NCBI GenBank assembly: GCA_015067385.1
Contig: SVMP01000003.1
Span: 1-33,904, forward strand
DNA length: 33,904 bases
Source: Oscillospiraceae bacterium
GTDB taxonomy: Bacteria > Bacillota > Clostridia > Oscillospirales > UBA644
Direction of reading: 5' to 3'
Shown: positions 25,563-33,904 of the stretch, piece by piece
How positions within the stretch are numbered: position 1 is the stretch's first letter
How the letters are laid out: every line of letters begins with the position of its first letter
Made by a program: the position numbers and the translations under genes
The notes under the pieces: generated by a model
Told to the model about the DNA's origin: nothing
Seen by the model: the letters and a program-made list of their open reading frames with translations, nothing else
Databases searched by the model: none

Positions 25563-27590
25563 ATGCAATATTCGGCATCTCAAATCAGAAATATTTGTCT
25601 TATGGGTCACGGTGGAGACGGAAAGACCTCTCTTGCCGAAGCTCTTCTTTACCACACTAAGGGTACAGACCGCCTCGGTACAACTCCTGACGGAAATACC
25701 ATATGCGACTTTGACCCCGAGGAAATCAAGAGAAAAATATCTATTTCTACCGCAATCGCTCCTATTGAATGGAAAAATACAAAAATAAATATTCTTGATA
25801 CTCCCGGTTATTTCGACTTTGAAGGCGAAGTTCTTCAGGCTCTCAGCGCAGCTGAAACCGCTCTTATCGTTGTTTCCGCAAGAGACGGTGTTAACGTTGG
25901 TACAGAAAAGGCGTTCAAGCTTGCAAAAGCTAAGGGCGTTCCCGTAATGTTCTTTATTTCTAAGGTTGATGAAGAAAATGCCGCTTTCCAGAAGGTTTTC
26001 GATCAGATGAAGGAAATGTTCGGCAAAGGTCTTTGCGCAGTAAACGTTCCCGTATTCCAGAACGACGGTAATCTCGTCGGTTACTATAACCTTGTTGACG
26101 ACGTTTGCCGCAGAGCAGACGGCAGCGGCAAGATCGCTGAAGTTTCTATCCCCGATTATAAGAAAGAAGCTATAGACAGACTCAAAGGTATCCTTAACGA
26201 AGCTATCGCGGAAACCGATGAAGAACTCATGGAAAAATTCTTTGCAGGCGAAGAATTCTCCAAAGAAGAGATCAGAAAAGGCGTTGAGATCGGTCTCGAA
26301 ACCGAAACTCTCGTTCCCGTTCTTTGCGGTTCCTCATATACTCTCGAAGGTATTCCTTCTCTTCTCGACTTCTTTGCTCAGTACGTTCCCGCTCCCAAGG
26401 ATAAATCTTCCGAAGACACCGGTCTTTTCGTATTCAAGACCATTGCCGACCCGTTCGTAGGCAAAATGTCCTTCTTTAAAGTCGTATCCGGCTCTATCGC
26501 AGCAGGCACGACACTTGTTAATCAGAATACCGGCTCCAACGAAAAACTCGGTCATATCTATACCATGAAAGGTAAAAAACAGACCGAAGTTACCGAACTT
26601 TGCTGCGGCGATATCGGCGTTGTTAACAAACTTGCAGCTACCGGAACAGGCGACGTTCTTTGCGTTGCAGGCAGCAACATCGAAGTTAATCCCATTGAAT
26701 ATCCGAAGCCCTGCTTCTCCAGAGCGATCAAACCCAAGGCAAAAGGCGACGAAGAAAAGATCTCTCAGGGCTTGCAGAGACTTGCGGAAGAAGATCTTAC
26801 ATTCTCTTACGTTAACAACGCTGAAACTCATGAACAGGTTATCAGCGGTATGGGCGACACCCATCTCGACGTTATCGTAAGCAAACTTAAATCTAAATTC
26901 AACGTTGCCGTTGATCTTTCAGAGCCTCGTGTTCCTTACAGAGAAGCGATCCGTAAGAAAGTTAAACAGCAGGGTAAACATAAGAAACAGTCCGGCGGTC
27001 ACGGTCAGTACGGTGACGTTTGGATCGAATTCGAACCGTATGACGGCGAAGAACTCCTCTTCGAAGAAAACGTATTCGGCGGCGCTGTTCCGAGAAACTT
27101 CTTCCCGGCAGTTGAAAAAGGTCTCCGTGAATGCGCTCTCAAGGGCGTTCTCGCAGGCTACCCCGTAGTCGGTCTTAAAGCAACTCTCGTTGACGGTTCC
27201 TACCACGACGTTGACTCTTCTGAAATGTCATTCAAGATGGCTGCTTCCATCGCTTTCAAGGAAGGTCTCAAGAACGCTTCCCCGACTATCCTTGAACCTA
27301 TCGGCAATCTTAAGGTTCTCGTTCCCGACAACCTTATGGGCGATATTATCGGCGATATCAACAAACGCAGAGGTCAGATCCTCGGTATGAATCCCGCTGA
27401 AGAAGCAGGTATGCAGGAAGTCCTCGCTACTGTTCCTATGTCCGAAATGGCTTCATATGCAACAGATCTTCGTTCTATGACTCGCGGCCGCGGCTCCTTT
27501 GATTTTGAATTCGATTCTTATCAGGATGCGCCCAGCAACGTTGCTCAGCAGATCATTGAAGAAGCTAAGAAGAATGCAGACGACGAATAA
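25563..27590 (+). CDS. Elongation factor G-like translational GTPase (EF-G paralogue)
   Basis: A 675-residue protein with all five EF-G domains. The G domain has P-loop GHGGDGKT (15-22), DTPGYFDF (79-86) and SKVD (133-136). Domain II follows from about residue 280, and domains III-V end with GGHGQYGDVWIEFEP and NKRRGQILGM. It is the fusA2-type paralogue, not the main EF-G: the catalytic His of DTPGH is Tyr83, the RGITI switch I is KRKISIS, and a second fusA with canonical C-terminal sequence is at 33363. Such paralogues are known in many bacteria, and their role (stress translation or ribosome recycling) is unsettled. It has its own promoter and leader hairpin. Confidence 0.92.
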   Translation: MQYSASQIRNICLMGHGGDGKTSLAEALLYHTKGTDRLGTTPDGNTICDFDPEEIKRKISISTAIAPIEWKNTKINILDTPGYFDFEGEVLQALSAAETALIVVSARDGVNVGTEKAFKLAKAKGVPVMFFISKVDEENAAFQKVFDQMKEMFGKGLCAVNVPVFQNDGNLVGYYNLVDDVCRRADGSGKIAEVSIPDYKKEAIDRLKGILNEAIAETDEELMEKFFAGEEFSKEEIRKGVEIGLETETLVPVLCGSSYTLEGIPSLLDFFAQYVPAPKDKSSEDTGLFVFKTIADPFVGKMSFFKVVSGSIAAGTTLVNQNTGSNEKLGHIYTMKGKKQTEVTELCCGDIGVVNKLAATGTGDVLCVAGSNIEVNPIEYPKPCFSRAIKPKAKGDEEKISQGLQRLAEEDLTFSYVNNAETHEQVISGMGDTHLDVIVSKLKSKFNVAVDLSEPRVPYREAIRKKVKQQGKHKKQSGGHGQYGDVWIEFEPYDGEELLFEENVFGGAVPRNFFPAVEKGLRECALKGVLAGYPVVGLKATLVDGSYHDVDSSEMSFKMAASIAFKEGLKNASPTILEPIGNLKVLVPDNLMGDIIGDINKRRGQILGMNPAEEAGMQEVLATVPMSEMASYATDLRSMTRGRGSFDFEFDSYQDAPSNVAQQIIEEAKKNADDE

Positions 27591-27612
27591 TCTGTAAATT
27601 GAAAAGTAAAAG

Positions 27613-27640
27613 CAGACCGACGTCATGTCGGTCTGTTTCT
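27613..27640 (+). terminator. Probable terminator after the EF-G paralogue
   Basis: A perfect 9-bp stem, CAGACCGAC (27613-27621) with GTCGGTCTG (27627-27635), and a 5-base loop, followed by only TTTCT. The short T run makes it a weak terminator, so the downstream GDPD gene may be partly co-transcribed. Confidence 0.6.
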
Positions 27641-27661
27641 GTAAGAAAGGGTTTTATTTAA

Positions 27662-28501
27662 ATGGCAATGAATTTATATGAATCCGCTAAAGAGCGTGTT
27701 ATAATAACAGCACATCGCGGTGCTGCCGGCGGTAATATTCCTTGTAATACAATAGGCGCTTACGATTCTGCTCTCGCACAGGGCGCAGATATGATCGAGA
27801 TCGACGCAAGCCTCAGTGCAGACGGTACTCTTTACAGCTTCCACCCCTGGATGGAAGGTCAGCATCTCGGTACAGAGCTACGTATCCCCAAGCTTCATGA
27901 CGACGAGATAAAAGAGCTTCGATATGTCAACTATGACCGTGCAAGAACAGAGTGGGGCGTTTGCTCCTTCGATGAGATCTTCGAAAGATATAAGAACCGT
28001 TGCTTTATTAACGTCGATAAGTTCGGCGAACATCCCAAGGAGATCTGCGATCTTATCCGTAAGCACAATATGCAGGATCAGATCGTTGTAAAAAGCGGTC
28101 CCAATAAGGAGTCTCTTGATATTATCGAACAGTATGCTCCCGAGATCGCATACCTTTGCGTTATCAATAAGGATGACAACGTTCACGAGATGCTCAAAAA
28201 CCGCAATATCAATTATGTCGGCCTCGAAGTTCTCTTCTCAGAAGAAGACAGTCCGCTTTGTTCCGAAGAATTTATCGAAAAGCTTCATAAAGATAACAAG
28301 ATCGTCTGGGTAAACTCCATTATTTACGATTATCATGCACAGCTCTCCGCACGTCATTCCGACGATACAGCTCTTTCCTATGATATGGAATACGGCTGGG
28401 GCTGGCTCGCTAACAAGAATTTTGACATCATTCAGACAGACTGGCCGCTCGCCCTCAAGGTTTTCCTCGAAAGCACCGGCAGACGTTTCAGAAACAAATA
28501 A
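27662..28501 (+). CDS. Glycerophosphodiester phosphodiesterase-family protein
   Basis: TIM-barrel phosphodiesterase of the GDPD family, 279 residues, with no signal peptide. TAHRGAAGG near residue 17 gives the catalytic HRG, EIDASLSADG (about 46-55) the two acidic metal ligands, and SFHPW (about 59-63) the second catalytic His. The usual PENT is PCNT here (residue about 28), and HD is HP, so it belongs to a divergent subgroup. The C-terminal FDIIQTDWPLAL matches the family's end. GAAAGGG lies 10 bases before the ATG. It probably acts on a glycerophosphodiester or related phosphodiester in the cytoplasm. Confidence 0.85.
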   Translation: MAMNLYESAKERVIITAHRGAAGGNIPCNTIGAYDSALAQGADMIEIDASLSADGTLYSFHPWMEGQHLGTELRIPKLHDDEIKELRYVNYDRARTEWGVCSFDEIFERYKNRCFINVDKFGEHPKEICDLIRKHNMQDQIVVKSGPNKESLDIIEQYAPEIAYLCVINKDDNVHEMLKNRNINYVGLEVLFSEEDSPLCSEEFIEKLHKDNKIVWVNSIIYDYHAQLSARHSDDTALSYDMEYGWGWLANKNFDIIQTDWPLALKVFLESTGRRFRNK

Positions 28502-28505
28502 TTCA

Positions 28506-28542
28506 AAAGACACAAGCTTTTTTACGGCTTGTGTCTTTATTT
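28506..28542. terminator. Bidirectional terminator between the GDPD gene and nadE
   Basis: A perfect 12-bp stem, AAAGACACAAGC (28506-28517) with GCTTGTGTCTTT (28527-28538), around a 9-base T-rich loop. T residues flank both sides when read on the appropriate strand. It serves the two convergent genes. Confidence 0.85.
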
Positions 28543-28551
28543 ATAAGATTT

Positions 28552-30108
28552 TTACTGAAGAGGACGCATGTCTGCAGGCATATAGGGGAGGGTAAATCCG
28601 ATAAGATTTGCGCCTTCGCTTGCGGATGAACGTTTGAACTGGTTCTTGTAATATCTGCTGTAGAACATATCAAGCGCCGCATTGATGGTGTCATCATCAT
28701 ATTCATCAAATGTTGCGAACATGTATTTCTGAATTTCAGCTCTGGGGAATTTATATTTTGCAAAATAGAAGATAATAAAGTCGTGAAGAATGTACGGTCC
28801 GAGAATGTCTTCTGTCTGCTGTCCCTCAATAAGCTCGGGAGAAACAGGGGTCGCAACGATATCTTTGAGCGTTGTGGCAAGATCGCCGCCACGTTTGCCT
28901 GCAATATGAAGAACAAGCTCACGGATAAGAGTTTTGGGCACAGTCGCATTAACGTTATAATGGCTGAGATTGTCGCCTGCATAAGTTGTAAAGCCGAGAG
29001 CCGCTTCGGAAAGGTCGCCTGTTCCGAGAGCAAGAGCATTTTCAATATTTGCAACATCAAAAAGGATCTGTGCACGCTCACGAGCCTGTGCGTTTTCAAA
29101 TACAACGTTCTTGTTTTCAACATCGTGTCCGATATCTTCAAAATGCTTGAGGAGAGATTCTTTGATATTGATCTCACGAACGGTAATTCCAAGCTCGTTC
29201 ATGAGCTTTTTCGCATTTTCGTTTGTTCTTTGCGATGTTCCGAAACAGGGGAGAGTAAGACCGATAATGTTCGATGCGGGAATACCGAGCATTTTGAACG
29301 TATTTTCCGCAACAAGAAGAGCCATCGTTGAATCAAGACCGCCCGATACGTTTATAACAGCCTTTTTGATTCCCGTGTTGACCATTCTCATGTAAAGGGA
29401 CTGGGTCTGAAGAAGGAAAAGGTCATCAAGATAACGCTTTTTATCGTTTTTACCGTAGTAGGGGATTCTGTAGTCGGCAACGTTCTTTCTTGTGTAGATA
29501 AGTCCGGTGTCTTTTGTGTCTTCCGCTGCTGCGATAACGGTTTCGGGTGCTTCCTGGTTCATAAATGCAACGGCAACGCCTTTGTTGAACACGCCGCAGA
29601 AACCTTTATATACATTGTCCGCAGAGCTTTCGCCGAAGCCGCCGTTTGCAACCGCAACAACGCAATTCTTTGCTCCGGAAGCCTTCGCACAATATTCAAT
29701 AATATCATTCTGAATGCAGGGATATCCGGGCATGATCGTCGGAAGAAGAAGGATATCGACATTTTCTGTGCTGCTTTCGGAAACAGAAACGGTTTTGCCG
29801 TTTACTTTAAAGCTACTCTTTTTGAGAAGAGCACCTTCCTTGATTATAACATTTTCATGGTAGGGGACAGACGTTACAATGATCTTGTTTGTCTTCTCGC
29901 TGTATTCGCAAAGCTTGTCGAGCGCATCCTCTGTCTGCTGCTTGAATTCGGGGAATTCGTAAAGCTCGCCTGCGGAAGCGCCTGTGAGGGAGTAGGCAGG
30001 GAAAAGGTATATATCGCCCTCGTTTTGATCCATTATTTCAATCATTTTATTCGCATTTTCCTTCGGATAGCCGAGAGAAATGACAAAAACAGATGTTACT
30101 ATTTTCAT
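28552..30108 (-). CDS. nadE: NAD+ synthetase with an eroded glutaminase domain
   Basis: The C-terminal half (about 240-518) is an intact NAD synthase that amidates nicotinic acid adenine dinucleotide. It has the ATP-pyrophosphatase P-loop SGGLDST (255-261), LALGTGDLSEAALGF and YNVNATVPKTLIREL. The N-terminal half resembles the nitrilase-type glutaminase of two-domain NadE but is short: 518 residues in total against the usual 640 or so. The catalytic Glu of FPELxxTG is A38 in FPAYSLTG. The expected Lys loop (PNYxEF) and the CEDLW nucleophile segment are absent. GFGESSADNV (157-166) survives from the end of that domain. It probably depends on free ammonia or a separate glutaminase. The ATG has no close Shine-Dalgarno site (AAAGGA lies about 15 bases away). 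Confidence 0.9.
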   Translation of the reverse strand: MKIVTSVFVISLGYPKENANKMIEIMDQNEGDIYLFPAYSLTGASAGELYEFPEFKQQTEDALDKLCEYSEKTNKIIVTSVPYHENVIIKEGALLKKSSFKVNGKTVSVSESSTENVDILLLPTIMPGYPCIQNDIIEYCAKASGAKNCVVAVANGGFGESSADNVYKGFCGVFNKGVAVAFMNQEAPETVIAAAEDTKDTGLIYTRKNVADYRIPYYGKNDKKRYLDDLFLLQTQSLYMRMVNTGIKKAVINVSGGLDSTMALLVAENTFKMLGIPASNIIGLTLPCFGTSQRTNENAKKLMNELGITVREINIKESLLKHFEDIGHDVENKNVVFENAQARERAQILFDVANIENALALGTGDLSEAALGFTTYAGDNLSHYNVNATVPKTLIRELVLHIAGKRGGDLATTLKDIVATPVSPELIEGQQTEDILGPYILHDFIIFYFAKYKFPRAEIQKYMFATFDEYDDDTINAALDMFYSRYYKNQFKRSSASEGANLIGFTLPYMPADMRPLQ

Positions 30109-30151
30109 ATTGTGACCGATACAGTCCTTTCAGTATTTTTCAATATCTTTA

Positions 30152-30180
30152 ATTATATACCTTTTCGGCGTTTATGTCAA
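30152..30180 (-). promoter_or_regulatory. Consensus promoter for nadE
   Basis: On the minus strand TTGACA (30175-30180), 17 bp, TATAAT (30152-30157), about 44 bases before the nadE ATG. The short leader contains no recognisable riboswitch, and I saw no clear repressor operator. Confidence 0.88.
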
Positions 30181-30244
30181 GTCATTCGCCGTAAAGTCGC
30201 ATTTTGTTTAGAATAGGGGAGAACTGTTAGCCCATTCATTGTCT

Positions 30245-31246
30245 TTACGCCATCGTTTCAAGCATTTTTTTCGTAACTTCGTATTGACAAGTCTTTCCGT
30301 CGATATACGCCTGACACTCTTCAAACATATATTTGCCCATTCTGCGTACCTCGTCTCCTGCACTTCCTGCGATATGAGGGGTGAGTTTGCAATTCGGCAA
30401 AGTGTAAAACGGATGCTCGCTTATCGGCGGTTCGGGCTCTGTTACGTCAAGCAAAGCTGTCAAGTCCGGTCTTTCTGTTAAAATACGGACAAGATCATCT
30501 TCAATGACCTGCGCACCTCGTCCGGTGTTTATAAAGACCGCATTCTCTCTCATGCGTCGGAAAAGATCGTAGTTTAACATCCCCTTTGTCTGCTCATTGT
30601 TCGCTAAATGATTGGAAACGACAAACGAACGTTCAAACAGCTCCGTAAGCTCACATTTTTCAACACCTAACTCGCTCGCTTTTTCATCGGGAAGGAACGG
30701 GTCGAAAACGCTCACTTTCAGATTGTATTGTTTTAACATTTTAATGACCAATTTACCGATCATTCCTGCGCCGATAATGCCTACGGTTTCTCCGTAATTT
30801 CCTTTACATTTTCTGAAAGCGGAATCTGCTGCCTGTCTGCCTTCCGAATGGAAGATTCGATTACTTACAAAATAACCTTTATTTGCAAGAATTATCTGTG
30901 CAACCGTCATTTCTGCAACGGGAACAGCGTTTGCTCCCCATGCCGAAAAGACTTTTACACCGCATTCAAGGAACGGACGTGCAAAAGACTGCACACTGCC
31001 TGCACCGTAAAAGACACATTTGAGCTTCGGAAGCGTGTTTCTGATCTCTTCTTCGCTCATTGAGGGCATACCCCAGGTCGAAAAAATGATCTCAACATTT
31101 GAAAAATGTTCGGGGTTTTCCTGTATCATTTTGCGATTATAAACTTTTTCATCAAGCTCGGCGATCTTTTTGATTTCGCAAACCGTCTCGCTGTCATAAA
31201 CTCTTGAAATATTATCGGGGGCTTCACATAAAAAAATTGCTCTCAT
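30245..31246 (-). CDS. D-isomer-specific 2-hydroxyacid dehydrogenase
   Basis: NAD(P)-dependent dehydrogenase, 333 residues. The Rossmann domain sits in the middle with GIIGAGMIG (156-164) and an Asp (FDP, about 182) that favours NAD. Catalytic residues are R243 in NTGRGAQV, E270 in DVTEPEP and H291 in TPHIAGS. The substrate is unknown. The gene starts 6 bases after the upstream TIM-barrel epimerase gene, whose end carries the AAAGGA site used here. The pair probably acts on the same sugar acid or 2-keto acid. Confidence 0.9.
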   Translation of the reverse strand: MRAIFLCEAPDNISRVYDSETVCEIKKIAELDEKVYNRKMIQENPEHFSNVEIIFSTWGMPSMSEEEIRNTLPKLKCVFYGAGSVQSFARPFLECGVKVFSAWGANAVPVAEMTVAQIILANKGYFVSNRIFHSEGRQAADSAFRKCKGNYGETVGIIGAGMIGKLVIKMLKQYNLKVSVFDPFLPDEKASELGVEKCELTELFERSFVVSNHLANNEQTKGMLNYDLFRRMRENAVFINTGRGAQVIEDDLVRILTERPDLTALLDVTEPEPPISEHPFYTLPNCKLTPHIAGSAGDEVRRMGKYMFEECQAYIDGKTCQYEVTKKMLETMA

Positions 31247-31252
31247 TTCACA

Positions 31253-32008
31253 CTATCCTTTTATTATACGTTTCAGCGCATCCATTTCTGTGGGGAGCGT
31301 TTCAATCCGTCCGTCAGGCATAAATTCAAGAAGAAGAGTACGGGGTGTTGTAAATTTAGACAGGTAGCCCTGCCATTCCTCGATGCCTTCGTTCAAAGAG
31401 AATTTTTCTTGACCTTTCCACTGAAAAACATGAATATTTCGTGTGTATGGTGCGATCGCTTCGGCATATTTCATGTTTTCCTCTATATTTTGCCATTGGA
31501 ACGGCTGCCAATACATTCGGAATCTCGGCGAGTTTATCTCTTTCATGAATTCGAGCGCATCGTCAAGATATTCAGCTATAGTGTCATGATGACATTCCAT
31601 ACAGAAAAATACATCATATTTCTCTGCGATCTCAACGCTTTTACGGCATTCTTCAAGCAACAAGCGTCTTTCTTCTTCGGTCATATTTTTTCCGTTCTTT
31701 GTTCCGCACCAAAGGCGTAAAACATTTGTGCCAAGTATCTTTGCAGCCGTTATATAATCTGTCAATTCGCTGAGCGGCGTTTCGCCCAAACGGAAATATG
31801 TACCGTAAGATGAGCAGAACAAATCATATTCTTTTTGCAGTTCGGCAATTTCGTTTAATCGGGCAATATCACGGCAAGGCGCATGTACATCACTGCCCCA
31901 TTCTATACAGGAAAGCCCTACATTCTTTACTGCTTGAATGATCTCCTTCGGCGTATTGCCCCGAAAAGAGACAGACACTAACCCTAATAAATACTGATTC
32001 TCTTTCAT
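31253..32008 (-). CDS. Sugar phosphate isomerase/epimerase (AP endonuclease 2-like TIM barrel)
   Basis: A 251-residue xylose-isomerase-like TIM barrel. GLSCIEWGSD (31-40) forms the early strand, RLWCGTKNGKN (98-108) the middle, FFCMECHHDT (134-143) holds a metal-ligand Glu138 and His140, and NIHVFQW (191-197) follows. LLLEFMPDG near the end supplies a likely second Glu. ATG 32008 is preferred over the longer frame to 32095 because AAAGGTG lies 8 bases upstream, and the longer version would run into the tuf terminator. I cannot tell which sugar it handles; the dehydrogenase partner suggests a catabolic step. Confidence 0.88.
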   Translation of the reverse strand: MKENQYLLGLVSVSFRGNTPKEIIQAVKNVGLSCIEWGSDVHAPCRDIARLNEIAELQKEYDLFCSSYGTYFRLGETPLSELTDYITAAKILGTNVLRLWCGTKNGKNMTEEERRLLLEECRKSVEIAEKYDVFFCMECHHDTIAEYLDDALEFMKEINSPRFRMYWQPFQWQNIEENMKYAEAIAPYTRNIHVFQWKGQEKFSLNEGIEEWQGYLSKFTTPRTLLLEFMPDGRIETLPTEMDALKRIIKG

Positions 32009-32061
32009 GCTTGTAACACCTTTCTCTTGAATGAAGGATCGCAATATACTTTTTCTATAAC

Positions 32062-32092
32062 AAAAAAAGGAGAGGACGAGCCTCTCCTTTTT
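32062..32092 (-). terminator. Terminator after tuf
   Basis: A 12-bp perfect stem, AAAAAGGAGAGG (32064-32075) with CCTCTCCTTTTT (32081-32092), and a 5-base loop. On the minus strand it is followed by a run of seven T residues, a strong rho-independent terminator ending the fusA-tuf transcript. Confidence 0.9.
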
Positions 32093-32118
32093 CAAGTTGC
32101 ATTATAATTCTGTTAAAA

Positions 32119-33320
32119 TTATTCAGCGATGGTGGAAACGACACCGGAACCAACGGTTTTGCCGCCTTCACGGATAGCGAAACGGAGACCTTCTTCGATA
32201 GCGATGGGAGTGATGAGCTCAACGTTGATGGTAACGTTTTCGCCGGGCATGCACATGTCAACGCCTTCTTTGAGGGTGATGATACCGGTAACGTCAGTAG
32301 TTCTGAAGTAGAACTGGGGTCTGTAGTTGGATACGAAGGGTTTATGACGGCCGCCTTCTTTAGCGGTAAGAACGTAAACCTCGCCGGTGAATTTGGTGTG
32401 GGGTTTGATGGTACCAGGTTTAGCAAGAACCTGACCTCTTTCAACGTCAGTTCTCTGGATACCACGGAGGAGACAACCGATGTTATCGCCTGCTTCAGCG
32501 GAGTCGAGGAGTTTTCTGAACATTTCGATACCGGTAACAACAGACTTACGGGTTTCTTCTTTGATACCAACGATTTAACTTCTTCAGACATCTTAACAAC
32601 GCCTCTTTCAACACGACCGGTAACAACGGTACCACGGCCGGTGATGGTCATAACGTCTTCGATAGGCATGAGGAAGGGAAGGTTATCGTTTCTTTCAGGA
32701 GTGGGAATGAAGCTGTCAACAGCGTCCATAAGTTCTCTGAGGCAAGCATATTCGGGAGCTTCGGGATCTCTGGAAGTAGATTCGAGAGCGATAAGAGAGC
32801 TACCCTGAATGATGGGAGTGTCATCGCCGGGGAATTCGTACTTGTTGAGGAGGTCACGAATGTCCATTTCAACGATTTCGAGAAGTTCGGGGTCGTCAAC
32901 CTGGTCACATTTGTTCATGAAAACAACGATTGCAGGAACGCCAACCTGACGAGCAAGAAGAATGTGTTCGCTGGTCTGAGCCATAACGCCGTCGGATGCA
33001 GCAACAACGAGGATAGCGCCGTCCATCTGAGCAGCACCGGTGATCATGTTTTTGATGTAGTCAGCATGGCCCGGGCAGTCAACGTGAGCGTAGTGACGGT
33101 TGTCAGTTTCGTACTCAACGTGAGCGGTGTTAATGGTAATACCTCTTTCTCTTTCTTCGGGTGCTTTGTCGATCATATCATATGCTTCGAACTGAGCGTA
33201 GCCCTTAAGGGAGAGGAATTTGGTGATAGCAGCGGTAGTGGTGGTCTTACCATGGTCAACGTGACCGATGGTACCAATGTTAACGTGGGGTTTAGTTCTT
33301 TCAAATTTAGCCTTTGCCAT
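32119..33320 (-). CDS. tuf: Elongation factor Tu, with a one-base frameshift
   Basis: GTPase that delivers aminoacyl-tRNA to the ribosome. The N-terminal part reads normally: MAKAKFERTKPHVNIGTIGHVDHGKT, DCPGHADY and NKCD. After RGVVKMSEEV the frame breaks: the minus strand has GTTAAATCGTTGG where GTTGAAATCGTTGG (VEIVG) is expected, so one base is missing near 32576. Downstream the EF-Tu sequence resumes in another frame (IKEETRKS, then MFRKLLDSAEAGDNIG, then the normal C-terminus ending VVSTIAE and TAA at 32119). With the base restored the product is 400 residues, normal length. Without it the frame runs on to 32055. An assembly error is likelier than a dead gene, but a second tuf copy elsewhere would allow loss. 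GGAGG lies 9 bases before the ATG. Confidence 0.95.
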
Positions 33321-33362
33321 TAGAATAATCCTCCTATTAGTAGAATATAATATTTAAATTAA

Positions 33363-33904
33363 TTATTTTTTCATGATTGCTTCCTGAATGCTCTTAGGTA
33401 CTTCAGCATAGTGGCTGGGCTCCATAGTGTAAGCGCCACGGCCCTGAGTCTTAGAACGCATATCAGTAGCATAGCCGAACATTTCGCCGAGAGGTACGTG
33501 TGCAGTTACCTGCTGACCGCCGGTGATAACGTCGAGGCTCTGGATCTGACCACGACGGGAGTTGATGTCGCCGATAACGTCGCCGAGATATTCGTCGGGA
33601 GTGGTAACAACAACTTTCATGATCGGTTCCATAATAACGGGGTTAGCCTTCTTGGTAGCTTCCTTGAATGCCATAGAACCGGCAATCTTGAATGCCATTT
33701 CAGAAGAGTCAACTTCGTGGTAAGAACCGTCGTAAAGTGTTACTTTAACGTCAACAACAGGATAGCCTGCAAGTACACCGGACTGCATAGCGCCCTGGAT
33801 ACCTGCGTCAACAGCGGGAATGTATTCCTTGGGAATAGAACCGCCGACAACTTTGTTGATGAATTCGTAACCCTTGCCGGCTTCGTTAGGTTCAACGATG
33901 AGCT
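33363..33904 (-). CDS. fusA: Elongation factor G, C-terminal part
   Basis: The last 180 or so residues of the main EF-G; the 5' end lies beyond the window. Domain IV is recognisable from GKGYEFINKVVGGSIPKEYI, then GVLAGYPVVDVKVTLYDGSYHEVDSSEMAF. Domain V follows from EPIMKVVVTTPDEYLGDVIG and SRRGQI to RGAYTMEPSHYAEVP. These are canonical EF-G sequences, closer to the standard factor than the paralogue at 25563. It precedes tuf by 42 bases, the usual str-operon order. Confidence 0.97.
   Translation of the reverse strand, partial: LIVEPNEAGKGYEFINKVVGGSIPKEYIPAVDAGIQGAMQSGVLAGYPVVDVKVTLYDGSYHEVDSSEMAFKIAGSMAFKEATKKANPVIMEPIMKVVVTTPDEYLGDVIGDINSRRGQIQSLDVITGGQQVTAHVPLGEMFGYATDMRSKTQGRGAYTMEPSHYAEVPKSIQEAIMKK

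Overview
The window reads as chromosomal DNA of a low-to-moderate GC member of the Clostridia (Bacillota), probably an uncultivated gut-type lineage. The evidence is Firmicutes-type gene order (mreB-mreC-mreD-PBP2, rplU-rpmA-obgE, fusA-tuf), strong AGGAGG-like ribosome binding sites, near-consensus sigma-A promoters with 16-17 bp spacers, several TTG starts, and a two-domain NadE. Nearly every gene is housekeeping. I see no phage, transposon, CRISPR array, rRNA or tRNA. No gap between genes exceeds about 220 bases.

Layout. (1) Bases 1-8138, minus strand: a long co-directional run, rlmB > degenerate P-type-ATPase-like membrane protein > yebC > XRE regulator > maf > mreB > mreC > mreD > mrdA (cut by the window edge), probably driven from an extended -10 promoter near 8240. 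(2) 8355-10415, minus: ispD > endonuclease/exonuclease/phosphatase-family hydrolase > DedA membrane protein. (3) A divergent promoter pair at 10458-10525. (4) 10598-13397, plus: ymdB-type phosphodiesterase > AAC(3)-like/ribulose-phosphate epimerase fusion > isochorismatase-fold protein lacking catalytic residues, coupled by 1-base overlaps. (5) 13492-20563, plus: recA-recX-rimO-pgsA-cysS-recG from a consensus promoter. (6) 20716-25382, plus: rplU with a structured leader, rpmA, a terminator, obgE and a large tandem beta-helix lipoprotein. (7) 25563-28501, plus: an EF-G paralogue and a GDPD-family phosphodiesterase. (8) 28552-33904, minus: nadE with an eroded glutaminase domain; a TIM-barrel epimerase and 2-hydroxyacid dehydrogenase pair; tuf with a one-base frameshift; and the 3' end of fusA.

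No complete novel system is evident. What stands out is a set of proteins that keep a family fold but have lost its catalytic residues: the P-type-ATPase-like protein, the isochorismatase-like protein, the NadE amidotransferase domain and, in milder form, the EF-G paralogue. There is also an unusual AAC(3)-RPE fusion, and an L27 that lacks the Firmicutes N-terminal extension together with loss of the prp gene from its usual place. Two features look technical: a fold-back repeat at bases 1-129 that corrupts mrdA, and the single missing base in tuf. All function calls come from reading motifs by eye, without database searches.
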